Below, piece by piece: positions 7,207 through 15,195 of a stretch of DNA of 64,000 nucleotides; position 1 is the stretch's first letter, and each line of letters begins with the position of its first letter. The stretch is from JAXDMK01 sp963790325 (GTDB lineage: Bacteria > Actinomycetota > Acidimicrobiia > Acidimicrobiales > AC-14). The stretch spans positions 1,116,001 to 1,180,000 of the forward strand of contig CAWBNY010000003.1 in NCBI GenBank assembly GCA_963790325.1, written 5' to 3'. The translations under genes were made by a program, and so were the position numbers. Under the pieces are notes generated by a model that was not told where the DNA came from, made no database searches, and saw only the letters and a program-made list of their open reading frames with translations.

Positions 7207-9715
7207 TCGCGTCCAGGATCGGCAGGCGGGCCGCCCGGCGGGCGGGCAGCACCCCCGCCAGCAGGCCGGCGACCGTCGCCGCCGCCACCAGTCCCAGCAG
7301 CTGGCGGACGGGCACGACCAGCTCGGTCACGCCGAGGTCGCGCATCGCACCCACCAGGGCCCAACCGAAGAACATCGCCGCCACCACCCCCAGCACCGAG
7401 CCGAGACCGGCGATGATCACCGCCTCCGCCCGCACCATCGACCGCAGCTGGCCCCGGGCCATGCCGACCGCCCGCAGCAGCCCCAGCTCCCGGGTCCGCT
7501 CGTGGATCGACAGGGCCAGGGTGTTCACGATCCCCAGCAGGGCGATCACCACCGACAGCGCCAGCAGGGCCGTCACCGGCACCAGCAGCTGGTTGACCTG
7601 GGCCTCCTGGCCCGCCAGCACCTGGCCCCGGTCCCGCACGTCGACGTTGGGGAAGTCGACCAGCGCCTCCTCCACCGCCCGGCGACCCGCCTCGACCGTG
7701 AGCCCCGGCTTCAGCTTCACGTCCACCTCGAGGCTGAGCTGCTGCTTGTAGTTGTCCTTGAAGGCACCCAGGGAGATCACGTAGTCGCTGCGCACCGCGG
7801 TCGACGTGAACGTGTCGGCCAGCCGCATCGGCCGGGAGCCGGTGCGGGCGAACGTCATGGGGATCTCGTCGCCCACCATCCACCCGTGGCGCTCGGCCAC
7901 GGCCGCCCGCACCAGCACGCCCCCTTGGTGGAGGCGGCGGACGGCGGAGGCGGAGGCGGGGTCCAACGCGTAGGCCTCGCTGATCGTCTCGGGGTCGACC
8001 GCGACCAGGGTCTGGGCCCGCCCCTCCAGGCCCCACTGGCCGCTGCGGATCTCCGACACGACCGCCACCGCCTTCGACGTGCGCAGCTTGTCGGCCACCG
8101 CCGCCGGGACCGCGCCCTGGGCGCCGGCGGCGACCCTGGGCGTGACCACGAAGTCGGCCCGCAGGGTGTCCTGGATGGTGCGGCTGGCCGAGGTCTTGAT
8201 CGACTCGGCCACGATGGCGACCACACCAACCAGGGTGATCCCGATCATGAGGGCGGCGGCCGTGGCCGACGTGCGCCGGGGGTTGCGCATGGCGTTCTCC
8301 CGGCCCAGCACCGCCGGCTGGCCGAAGATGCGGACGAGGGGCAGGCCGATCACCCGGGCCGCGGGGCGGGCGAGGAGGGGGGTCAGCATGGCGATGCCGA
8401 CCAGCACGCCGACCGACCCGAGGCCGATGGGCACCAGCGGTGTCCCGACCTGCCCGAACAGGCCGAGGAACAGCGAGCCCAGTGCCACCAGGACGACGCT
8501 CAGGCCGATGCCGACCCGCCGCCCCGCCGACCCCTCGTCGTCGCCGGTCCGACCGAGGATGGCGGCCATGGGTGAGACCCGGGTCGCACTGCGGGCGGGG
8601 ATGACGGCGGCGGCGACGGTGACGGCCACGCCGGCCACCAGCCCCAGCGCAGCCGTCCGGGGACGGAAGACCACCGGCGCCGACGGGAGCTCGAAGCCGA
8701 TCATGCGCATGATGGCGAGCAGGCCGTGGGCCGCGCCCAGTCCCAGGACGATGCCCGCAGCCGACGCGACCACGCCCACCACCAGCGCCTCGGTTAGCAC
8801 CGAGCCCAGCAGGTGGCGGCGGCTGGCCCCCACCGCCCGCAGCAGGCCCAGCTCCCGGGTCCGTTGGGCGACGAGGATCGAGAAGGTGTTGAAGATGATG
8901 AAGGCGCCCACCAGCAGGGCCACCGCCGCGAACAGGATGAGGGCGGTGGTGAGGAAGCCGAGGGCCTTGGTCCACGACTCCTGGGCCTCCCGGGCGGCCT
9001 GGTCGTAGGTGATGACCTCGTAGCCTTCGGGGAGGGCGGCGCCGATGCGGGCCCGCATGATCTCGGAGGACACGCCCGGCTCGGCCTTCACCGGGATGGC
9101 GTCGAGGGCGCCGTCCTCGCCCAGCAGCTGCTGGGCCGTCTCCAGGTCGAAGCTGGCGGTGGTGGAGCTGAGCAGGTCGTTGACCTGGCGCAGGCCGGCG
9201 ATGGTGAACTCCCGCACCAGGCCCTGGAACAGGATCTTGATCTGGTCGCCGGGCTTGAACCCGTCCTTGGCCGCGGTGACGTCGTCGATGACGACCTCGC
9301 CCGGCCCGATCGGCGCCCGGCCGGCGACGAGGGTGTCGGCCTCGGCGAAGGCGGTGCCGACGGTGGGCAGGCCCGACGGGCTGATGGCTTTGCCCTCCTT
9401 GTCCACCAGCTCGGCGAAGCCCATGACCTGGCCCCACACCTTCTCGACGCCGGGGATGGCGGCGATGACGTCGAGCAGGGCCTCGGGCAGGGTCTGGCGC
9501 TCGGGGAGGGTGGTGGCCTGGGCGGTGAACAGGGCGCTGGCCCGCACCACCACGTCGATCTCGGCCGACGACGTCGAGGCCCGGTCGAAGGCGGCGTCGA
9601 TGGTGTCGGTGAGGACGAACGTCCCCGAGACCAGGCTCACCGCCAGGGCGACGGCGGCTGCCGTCCGGAGGAGGCGGCTGCGATGGGCCAGCAGACCCTT
9701 CAGCACCCGCCACAT
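7193..9715 (-). CDS. MacB/FtsX-type ABC transporter permease, duplicated
   Basis: An 840-residue membrane protein with two FtsX modules. A first helix at about 18-40 is followed by a large extracytoplasmic domain, then three helices (about 255-420), a second anchor, a second extracytoplasmic domain and three C-terminal helices. The motifs RTRELGLLRAVGASRRHL and its repeat RTRELGLLRAVGMARGQL mark the two modules. Such permeases work with LolD/MacB-like ATPases in mechanotransmission or in export of lipoproteins, peptides or drugs rather than in import. The ATG at 9715 lies 5 bp after the ATPase stop, so the pair is co-translated. The open frame continues far upstream but that part is antisense to other genes. 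The substrate is unknown. Confidence 0.88.
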   Translation of the reverse strand: MWRVLKGLLAHRSRLLRTAAAVALAVSLVSGTFVLTDTIDAAFDRASTSSAEIDVVVRASALFTAQATTLPERQTLPEALLDVIAAIPGVEKVWGQVMGFAELVDKEGKAISPSGLPTVGTAFAEADTLVAGRAPIGPGEVVIDDVTAAKDGFKPGDQIKILFQGLVREFTIAGLRQVNDLLSSTTASFDLETAQQLLGEDGALDAIPVKAEPGVSSEIMRARIGAALPEGYEVITYDQAAREAQESWTKALGFLTTALILFAAVALLVGAFIIFNTFSILVAQRTRELGLLRAVGASRRHLLGSVLTEALVVGVVASAAGIVLGLGAAHGLLAIMRMIGFELPSAPVVFRPRTAALGLVAGVAVTVAAAVIPARSATRVSPMAAILGRTGDDEGSAGRRVGIGLSVVLVALGSLFLGLFGQVGTPLVPIGLGSVGVLVGIAMLTPLLARPAARVIGLPLVRIFGQPAVLGRENAMRNPRRTSATAAALMIGITLVGVVAIVAESIKTSASRTIQDTLRADFVVTPRVAAGAQGAVPAAVADKLRTSKAVAVVSEIRSGQWGLEGRAQTLVAVDPETISEAYALDPASASAVRRLHQGGVLVRAAVAERHGWMVGDEIPMTFARTGSRPMRLADTFTSTAVRSDYVISLGAFKDNYKQQLSLEVDVKLKPGLTVEAGRRAVEEALVDFPNVDVRDRGQVLAGQEAQVNQLLVPVTALLALSVVIALLGIVNTLALSIHERTRELGLLRAVGMARGQLRSMVRAEAVIIAGLGSVLGVVAAMFFGWALVGAMRDLGVTELVVPVRQLLGLVAAATVAGLLAGVLPARRAARLPILDAISGK

Positions 9716-9720
9716 GGAGA

Positions 9721-10509
9721 TCAGCTCCCGAGGCGCTTCATGTGGTCGATGACCCGGTCGGCGGTGGGGGCGAGCATCTCGTCGACCAGCCGGCCGTCCT
9801 TGAGGAACACGATCCGGTCCGCCACCGCGGCCGCGGCCGGGTCGTGGGTGACCATCACGATGGTCTGGTTGAACTCGTCCACCGCCAGGCGGAGGAAGGC
9901 GAGGAGGTCGGCGCCGGCGACCGAGTCGAGGTTGCCGGTCGGCTCGTCGGCGAAGACGATCTCGGGCCGGGTGACCAGGGCCCGAGCGGCCGCCACCCGC
10001 TGCTGCTGCCCGCCCGACATCTCGTTCGGGCGGTGGTGGAGCCGGTCCCTGAGGCCGATGACGTCGACGATGCGGTCGAACCACTCTTTGTCCGGCTTTC
10101 GCCCGGCAAGGGCCAGGGGGAGGGTGATGTTCTCCGCTGCGGTGAGAGTGGGGAGCAGGTTGAAGGTCTGGAAGACGAAGCCGATGCGGTCCCGGCGGAG
10201 GCGGGTGAGGCGCTTGTCGTCGAGGGAGCCGAGCTCGGTGTCGCCGATGCACACCCGTCCGAAGGTGAGGGTGTCGAGACCGGCGAGGCAGTGCAGGAGG
10301 GTCGACTTCCCGGAGCCGGACGGACCCATGATGGCGGTGAACTCGCCCTGGCGGATCTCGAGGTCGACCCCGTCGAGGGCCCGCACCGCGTTGCCGCTCC
10401 TGCCGTAGACCTTGGTCGCGTCCATCACCCGCGCCGCGGGCACCCGGGCCGCCGGGAGAGCATCCGGGAGGCGGTTCGACTCCGTCGCCCGGGGCATCAG
10501 CATCGTCAT
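9721..10509 (-). CDS. ABC transporter ATP-binding protein (MacB/LolD type)
   Basis: A 262-residue ATPase. It shows Walker A GPSGSGKSTL near residue 60, signature MSGGQQQRVAAARAL, Walker B IVFADEPTGNLD and VTHDPAAA. The TGNLD after Walker B is typical of ATPases paired with FtsX/MacB permeases. The first 28 residues are an extension with no assigned role. It lies between the DUF732-like secreted protein (18 bp upstream) and the permease (5 bp downstream), so the three genes form one minus-strand operon. Confidence 0.9.
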   Translation of the reverse strand: MTMLMPRATESNRLPDALPAARVPAARVMDATKVYGRSGNAVRALDGVDLEIRQGEFTAIMGPSGSGKSTLLHCLAGLDTLTFGRVCIGDTELGSLDDKRLTRLRRDRIGFVFQTFNLLPTLTAAENITLPLALAGRKPDKEWFDRIVDVIGLRDRLHHRPNEMSGGQQQRVAAARALVTRPEIVFADEPTGNLDSVAGADLLAFLRLAVDEFNQTIVMVTHDPAAAAVADRIVFLKDGRLVDEMLAPTADRVIDHMKRLGS

Positions 10510-10527
10510 GACCGTGGTTCCTTCGGC

Positions 10528-11187
10528 TCAGACGAGCTTGGCCGCGTAGGCGGGGCAGTAGAGGGCTACGGCGGTGCGCACGGCGTAGTCGGCGGCCTGG
10601 GGAGTGACGGGCACGTAGGCCGAGACCATGGAGAGCCCGGTGGCCTTGACCTGGGCGAACGTCTGACCCTGGTCGAAGGCGGTGCACACCTGGTTGCCGA
10701 CCTGGTCCACGTGGCCGGCGTTGATCTGGAAGAACAGGGGCAGCTGGACCAGGCCGCTGATCCCGACGATGGCCGACTGCACCTGGGCCGGCGTGGGCAC
10801 GGTGCGGGGGGCCAGGGCGGGGATCGTCACCGGGGGAAGGGTGACGGGCGGGGCGGTCACCGTGGGGGCGGTCACCGGCGGGACGGTGACGACCGGGGCC
10901 TTCGCCCTGGCGGTCGGGGCTGCCGCCAGGTCGAGCTCGACTGCCGGCTCGGGCCCGACCTCGGCCACGACCTCGGGGGCGGGGACGACGATGTCGGGGG
11001 CGATCTCGACGGCGGGGGTGTCGACGGTTGCCGAGGTCTCGACGTTGGCGCTGGTGATGGCCGGCGGCGGCTCCGCCGCGTTCACCAGGTTGGGCACGAT
11101 CACACTGGCGCCGGCGGCGACGGCCAGGGTGACGACCGCGGTCGCGGCCCACCCCAGGAAGCCCACCCCCTGCTTCGTTTCGAACAT
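10528..11187 (-). CDS. Secreted or anchored protein with DUF732-like C-terminus
   Basis: A 219-residue protein with one hydrophobic helix near the N-terminus (GWAATAVVTLAVAAGASVIV), a long low-complexity stretch rich in Pro, Thr and Val (PPVTAPTVTAPPVTLPP) and a C-terminal domain of about 80 residues with two cysteines (NQVCTAFDQG and ALYCPAY). Those cysteines and spacing resemble DUF732, a small secreted actinobacterial domain of unknown role. The ATG at 11187 is preferred; a TTG at 11202 would add five residues. As first gene of the operon with the MacB-like ATPase and permease, it may act as an extracytoplasmic partner; that is inference from position. Confidence 0.7.
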   Translation of the reverse strand: MFETKQGVGFLGWAATAVVTLAVAAGASVIVPNLVNAAEPPPAITSANVETSATVDTPAVEIAPDIVVPAPEVVAEVGPEPAVELDLAAAPTARAKAPVVTVPPVTAPTVTAPPVTLPPVTIPALAPRTVPTPAQVQSAIVGISGLVQLPLFFQINAGHVDQVGNQVCTAFDQGQTFAQVKATGLSMVSAYVPVTPQAADYAVRTAVALYCPAYAAKLV

Positions 11188-11204
11188 CTCGCCTCGCTTC
11201 AAGT

Positions 11205-11218
11205 TAAGGAGATCCTTA
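11205..11218. promoter_or_regulatory. Inverted repeat, candidate operator of the MacB-like operon
   Basis: TAAGGA and TCCTTA arms flank a two-base centre, 18 bp upstream of the ATG of the first operon gene. The surrounding 45 bp are unusually AT-rich for this genome, which suits a promoter-operator region. No regulator gene is adjacent, so the binding protein is unknown. Confidence 0.4.
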
Positions 11219-11287
11219 TTGGTTGTTCGTATGCGTAAGTGATCGGCTCATCGGCGGGGACCCTGTAGAGGCACATGGCGAGGACTT

Positions 11288-12097
11288 GTGAAACTGGTCC
11301 GAATGGCCCACTGGATCGTCGACGACCCCTCCGACCCGCGGGTCACCGACTACCGCGCGCTGCGGGATCCGGAAGCCCGGCGCCGGGCGGAGCGGGCGAT
11401 CCTGGTGGCCGAGGGGGCGCTGGCCGTCGGCCAGCTCCTGCGGTCGCCCTATCCGGTGCGGTCGTTCCTGCTGACGGAACGGGGACTGCGGTCGCTGGCT
11501 CCGCTGCTACCCCCCGACGGCGACGCGCCCGTCTACATCGCCACCCAGGCGGTGATGGACGCCGTCGCCGGGTTCAACTACCACCGGGGGGCACTGGCGT
11601 CGGCCGACCGCCTCCCGTTGCCCGACCCGTCGGCGCTGGCCGCAGCCGGCAACCGGCTGCTGGTGGTCGAGGGCGTCAACGACCACGAGAACCTGGGCGC
11701 CCTGTTCCGCAACGGCGCCGCCTTCGGGGTCGACGCCGTCCTCCTCGACCCCACCACCGCCGACCCCCTCTACCGCCGTTCGATACGGGTGTCCTCCGGC
11801 CATGTCCTGCGCATCCCCTTCGCCCGCATGGCGGACTGGCCGCGTCCCGCCCTCGATCGCCTCCGGGACGAGGGCCTCGAGGTCGTCGCCCTCACCCCGT
11901 CCCCGGCCGCCGACGACCTCCGCACCCTGGAGCCCGCGGGTCGGTGGGCCCTGCTGGTGGGGGCCGAGGGCGACGGCCTGACCGGCGCGGCGATGGCCGC
12001 GGCCGACCGCCGCGTCCGGATCGCGATGTCCCCCGACGTCGACTCCCTGAACGTGGCTACGGCGGCCGCCATCGCCCTCCACCATCTGGTGGGGTAG
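11288..12097 (+). CDS. TrmH/SpoU family RNA 2'-O-methyltransferase
   Basis: A 269-residue SPOUT methyltransferase with an N-terminal substrate-binding region and a C-terminal knotted catalytic domain. The three family motifs are present: NDHENLGALFRNGAAFG (motif 1, with the catalytic Asn and Arg), LLVGAEGDGL (motif 2) and NVATAAAIALHHL (motif 3). It should transfer a methyl group from SAM to a ribose in rRNA or tRNA; the target nucleotide is not evident. The GTG at 11288 has a weak cgagga ribosome site; an ATG at 11303 is an alternative. It ends directly against the convergent radical SAM gene with no spacer. Confidence 0.88.
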   Translation: MKLVRMAHWIVDDPSDPRVTDYRALRDPEARRRAERAILVAEGALAVGQLLRSPYPVRSFLLTERGLRSLAPLLPPDGDAPVYIATQAVMDAVAGFNYHRGALASADRLPLPDPSALAAAGNRLLVVEGVNDHENLGALFRNGAAFGVDAVLLDPTTADPLYRRSIRVSSGHVLRIPFARMADWPRPALDRLRDEGLEVVALTPSPAADDLRTLEPAGRWALLVGAEGDGLTGAAMAAADRRVRIAMSPDVDSLNVATAAAIALHHLVG

Positions 12098-13849
12098 CTA
12101 CAGGTCGGGAGCCGCGATCTCGGTGAGCTCGGCGATCGTCCAGCTCCGTTGGAAGCCGCCCGGCAGCCGGTCGGACCCGACATCGCGGCGGAACGACCGG
12201 TAGAACGCCAGCGTCTCGGCGGTGAGGCGCTCCTCCTCGGCGGCCTCGTGGTGGGCCAACTCGTCGAGGAACGAACGGTCGGCCTGCAGCTCCTCCAGCG
12301 GGTGGGCCTCGACATGGTCGAGTGCGGTGCGGAGGGTGTAGCACGCCACCCGGTTGCACACCGACGTCAGGTAGCGCCCGTAGGCCTTCTCGGCCCGGGT
12401 GGCCGGGCGGCGGCCGGCAACGTTGAGGTGGAGCTCGAACTGCAGCGCCCGCAGGATGTGGCAGAGGCCGTCGTCGGTGAAGTTCCGGACCCGGAACGCG
12501 CCCAGCATCCAGTCGTAGAACACGTCGAGGCGGGGATCGAGGAAGTTGTAGTCGGGCTCGAAGTCGGTGCCCAGCAGCCGGCCCTCCCCCTCCAGCTTCA
12601 CTTTGAGGGGCGTGCCGGCGTAGGGCAGCGTCCGGCAGAAGGTGGTCACGGTCCACCCGTCGCCCACGAACCGCTCGAGGAACTCGATGTTGTTCCGGAC
12701 GTTGTGGAACTGGCTGTAGGGCTCCATCAGCATGAAGCCGAAGTCGAAGGAGAGGTCGAGGCGGCGGAACACCTCGGCCGCCTTGAAGTGCGACTGGGGC
12801 TTGAGCTGCTTGTTGAGGTGCCGGAGCGACTCCTCGTCGCCCGACTCGACCCCGAGGTAGACGTGGGTGAGCCCGCCCAGGTCACGGAGGGTGCGCAGGG
12901 TGTCCTCGTCGACCTCGTCCGACCGGCAGCTCATCTTCATCGAGACCTGGCCCCGCATCTCGGTGGCCGCGATCTCCCGGGCCAGGTCGGTGGCCCAGCG
13001 CTTGGCCCGCCGGCCGGTGGCCAGGAAGTCGTCGTCCTGGAACAGGAAGGCGACCACCCCCCGCCGCCGGTGGAGGTCGGCCATCTCCGCCGCCACCGCG
13101 GCCGGTGACCGGAGCCGGCGCAGCTTGCCCCCCTGGGCCTCGTAGAACGGCCGGATGCTGCAGAAGCTGCAGTTCCACGGGCAGCCCCGGCTGCCGAGCA
13201 TGGAGGCGGTGGGCAGGCTCTGGCCTTCGTAGTCGATCTCGGCCCGGTCGGGCAGGGGCAGGACGTCGAGGTCGGCGATGGGCTCCCGGTGGGGGTTGAC
13301 GACCGGTCGCCCCTCGGCGTCGCGCCAGGCCAGCCCGGACAGGTGGCGCCAGTCGCGGCCCCTCTCCAGGTGTTCGAGGATCTCGACCAGGGTGGCTTCG
13401 CCCTCGAAGCACACCACCGAGTCGAGCCCGGGGATGCGGACCAGCACCTCGGCCGGCTCGAAGCTGGCGAAGTGCCCGCCCATGGTGATGTGGCCGTCGT
13501 AGCCGGCGGCCCGCAGGGCGGCGATCACCCTGCCGAAGGACGGGGCCATGTACTGGAAGATGAGCGAGAAGCCGACCAGGTGGGGCCGCTCGGCCACCAC
13601 CCGGGCACACAGTTCCGACGGGTCGTCGTCGTAGGTGACGATCTCACTGATGTGCCCGTAGTGGCGGACGGCCGAGGCCAGGTAGCGCACGCCCAGGTTG
13701 TCCTGGTCCTGGAACCCGACCAGCAGCAGGCGCAGGCCACTGCCGGCCGGGCGGCGGGCCTCGGGCGAGAAGTCGACCTCTCGGGACCGCCCCAGGCCGA
13801 CGGGCTGGCCCCCGGGGATGACCGGGGGCGAGGTGACCGTGAGCGTCAT
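12098..13849 (-). CDS. B12-binding-domain radical SAM protein
   Basis: A 583-residue enzyme. Residues about 38-160 resemble a cobalamin-binding Rossmann domain (VGFSLIFQYM, TMGGHFASFEPAE), but the DxHxxG cobalamin-ligand motif is not seen, so base-off B12 binding is doubtful. The radical SAM core starts near residue 215 with the iron-sulfur motif GCPWNCSFC (Cys223, Cys227, Cys230). A C-terminal part of about 180 residues is helical. Enzymes of this class methylate or rearrange unactivated carbons in tetrapyrroles, lipids, natural products or peptides. The gene follows a 110-residue protein by 7 bp and lies behind dapB; the small protein may be its partner or substrate. The true substrate is unknown. 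Confidence 0.82.
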   Translation of the reverse strand: MTLTVTSPPVIPGGQPVGLGRSREVDFSPEARRPAGSGLRLLLVGFQDQDNLGVRYLASAVRHYGHISEIVTYDDDPSELCARVVAERPHLVGFSLIFQYMAPSFGRVIAALRAAGYDGHITMGGHFASFEPAEVLVRIPGLDSVVCFEGEATLVEILEHLERGRDWRHLSGLAWRDAEGRPVVNPHREPIADLDVLPLPDRAEIDYEGQSLPTASMLGSRGCPWNCSFCSIRPFYEAQGGKLRRLRSPAAVAAEMADLHRRRGVVAFLFQDDDFLATGRRAKRWATDLAREIAATEMRGQVSMKMSCRSDEVDEDTLRTLRDLGGLTHVYLGVESGDEESLRHLNKQLKPQSHFKAAEVFRRLDLSFDFGFMLMEPYSQFHNVRNNIEFLERFVGDGWTVTTFCRTLPYAGTPLKVKLEGEGRLLGTDFEPDYNFLDPRLDVFYDWMLGAFRVRNFTDDGLCHILRALQFELHLNVAGRRPATRAEKAYGRYLTSVCNRVACYTLRTALDHVEAHPLEELQADRSFLDELAHHEAAEEERLTAETLAFYRSFRRDVGSDRLPGGFQRSWTIAELTEIAAPDL

Positions 13850-13856
13850 GGGGCTG

Positions 13857-14189
13857 CTACCCCCCGATCTCCAGCTGCTCCTTGACCAGCGCCTCCATGG
13901 CGTCGAGGCGGGTGCGCTCGGCCGCGATCTGGTGGATGACCGACTGCAGCTGCACCTTGCTGAAGCGGCTGAAGTCGATCGGCGCAGGGTCGACGTTGGG
14001 GCCCGGCCGCACGCCCCCGCCACCCACGACCACCCGTCCCGGCAACCGCCCGCCACCACGCACGAAGTCGTCGGGGGCGGGGTCGGCGTTGGGGCGGAAC
14101 CGGATCTGGTCGGCCAGGCCGTGCTGTTCGACGATCTGCTCCAGCAGGTCGATACGCCGGTGCAACATACGGATCTCGAGCGGGTCCAT
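13857..14189 (-). CDS. Small protein with two NxDPAPxDF motifs, unknown function
   Basis: I do not recognise this 110-residue protein. It has an N-terminal helix (about 3-28), a Gly/Pro-rich middle and a C-terminal amphipathic helix (about 76-106). The middle holds two copies of one motif: NADPAPDDF at 34-42 and NVDPAPIDF at 65-73, about 31 residues apart. A strong gaggagg ribosome site precedes the ATG at 14189. It lies 72 bp after dapB and 7 bp before the radical SAM gene, so it is probably co-transcribed with the latter. It could be a peptide substrate, a carrier or a small scaffold for that enzyme. No cysteine is present, which argues against thioether chemistry. Confidence 0.7.
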   Translation of the reverse strand: MDPLEIRMLHRRIDLLEQIVEQHGLADQIRFRPNADPAPDDFVRGGGRLPGRVVVGGGGVRPGPNVDPAPIDFSRFSKVQLQSVIHQIAAERTRLDAMEALVKEQLEIGG

Positions 14190-14261
14190 GAATCCTCCTC
14201 GCGAGCCAGATGAGCTGCCCCGGAAACTACACCTGGCCCGCTTCGAACGGCGGTCGGACCC

Positions 14262-15053
14262 CTACAGGTCGAGCAAACGGTCGAGGCCGACGGTGAGGCC
14301 GGGGTGGTCGGCCACCGCCTTCACCGCCAGGAGGACGCCCGGCATGAACGAGTCCCGGTCGTAGGAGTCGTGGCGGATCGACAGGCTCTGGCCGGTGGTG
14401 CCGAGGAGGACCTCCTGGTGGGCGACCAGCCCCCGGAGCCGCACCGAGTGGACCCGGATGCCGGCCGGCCCGGCCCCACCCCGGGCACCCTCGACGACGG
14501 TGCGCTCGGTGGGGTCGACAGCCCAGTCGGACGAGCGGGCGGCCATGCGCTCGGCGGTGAGGAGGGCCGTCCCCGACGGGGCGTCGACCTTCTGGTCGTG
14601 GTGGAGCTCGATGATCTCGGCCGACTCGAACCACGGCGCGGCCAGCTCGGCGAACCGCATCATGAGCACCGCCCCGATGGCGAAGTTGGGGGCGACGAAG
14701 CAGTTGCTCCGGGTGAACATCTCGGCCAGCCGGTCGAAGTCGTCGGGCAGCCACCCGGTGGTGCCGACGACGGCGTGGATGCCGTTCCCGGCGCACCAGG
14801 CGAGGTTCTCGCGGGCTGCGTCGACGTGGGTGAAGTCCACCGCCACCTGGGCCCCGGCCTGGAGGATGGCGTCGGCGTCGGGCGACATCTGAAGGCCACC
14901 GATGGGGGCGCCGGTGACCTTGCGCAGGTCGATCCCGGCGTGGAGAGGGTCGACCCCGGCGACGAGGGTGAGGTCGGGATCTCCGACCACGGCCCGGCAG
15001 ACGGTGGACCCCATCCGCCCCCCCGCCCCGAACACCCCGACCCTGATCGTCAC
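14262..15053 (-). CDS. dapB: 4-hydroxy-tetrahydrodipicolinate reductase
   Basis: DapB reduces 4-hydroxy-tetrahydrodipicolinate with NAD(P)H in the lysine and diaminopimelate pathway, in the cytoplasm. The 263-residue protein shows the nucleotide-binding GVFGAGGRMGSTV at the start, VVGTTGW, APNFAIGAVLMM and the catalytic region ELHHDQKVDAPSGTAL with the His-His and Lys needed for catalysis. The GTG at 15053 (VTIRVGVFGAGG) is preferred over the GTG at 15074 because the protein then begins at the Rossmann strand as in other DapB. Its place after pnp and pepR is the usual actinobacterial order. Two palindromic repeats lie between it and pepR. Confidence 0.93.
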   Translation of the reverse strand: MTIRVGVFGAGGRMGSTVCRAVVGDPDLTLVAGVDPLHAGIDLRKVTGAPIGGLQMSPDADAILQAGAQVAVDFTHVDAARENLAWCAGNGIHAVVGTTGWLPDDFDRLAEMFTRSNCFVAPNFAIGAVLMMRFAELAAPWFESAEIIELHHDQKVDAPSGTALLTAERMAARSSDWAVDPTERTVVEGARGGAGPAGIRVHSVRLRGLVAHQEVLLGTTGQSLSIRHDSYDRDSFMPGVLLAVKAVADHPGLTVGLDRLLDL

Positions 15054-15077
15054 CTTCTGGACCCTACCGCCCACTCA

Positions 15078-15126
15078 AACTGGTGACAGATCCCGGGGTC
15101 CTGGCCCCGACAATTCCCCACCAGTT
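15078..15126. repeat. Palindromic element, diverged copy B
   Basis: This 49-bp element begins AACTGGTGACAG and ends CCACCAGTT, with the core CGGGGTCCTGGCCCCG. Outer arms pair over 8 bp; the middle has decayed compared with copy C. It lies between dapB and pepR, 15 bp from copy C, in the same orientation. Confidence 0.8.
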
Positions 15127-15140
15127 CGAACCACACCGCC

Positions 15141-15188
15141 AACCGGTGACACGTCTCGGGGTCCTGGCCCCGAGAACCGTCACCGGTT
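15141..15188. repeat. Palindromic element, well-preserved copy C
   Basis: This 48-bp element has 10-bp outer arms (AACCGGTGAC and GTCACCGGTT) and 8-bp inner arms (TCTCGGGG and CCCCGAGA) around a six-base loop. It ends eight bases before the pepR stop codon and could fold as a hairpin in the pepR-dapB transcript. It has the same length and ends as copy A inside the permease gene. Confidence 0.85.
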
Positions 15189-15195
15189 CGAGGGG

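Noticed and set aside
7193..11152. One 1319-codon protein joining the FtsX permease with its ATPase and DUF732-like gene
   Set aside because: The upstream part reads the ATPase and DUF732-like genes in the wrong frame; the ATG at 9715 starts at the permease's own N-terminal helix.
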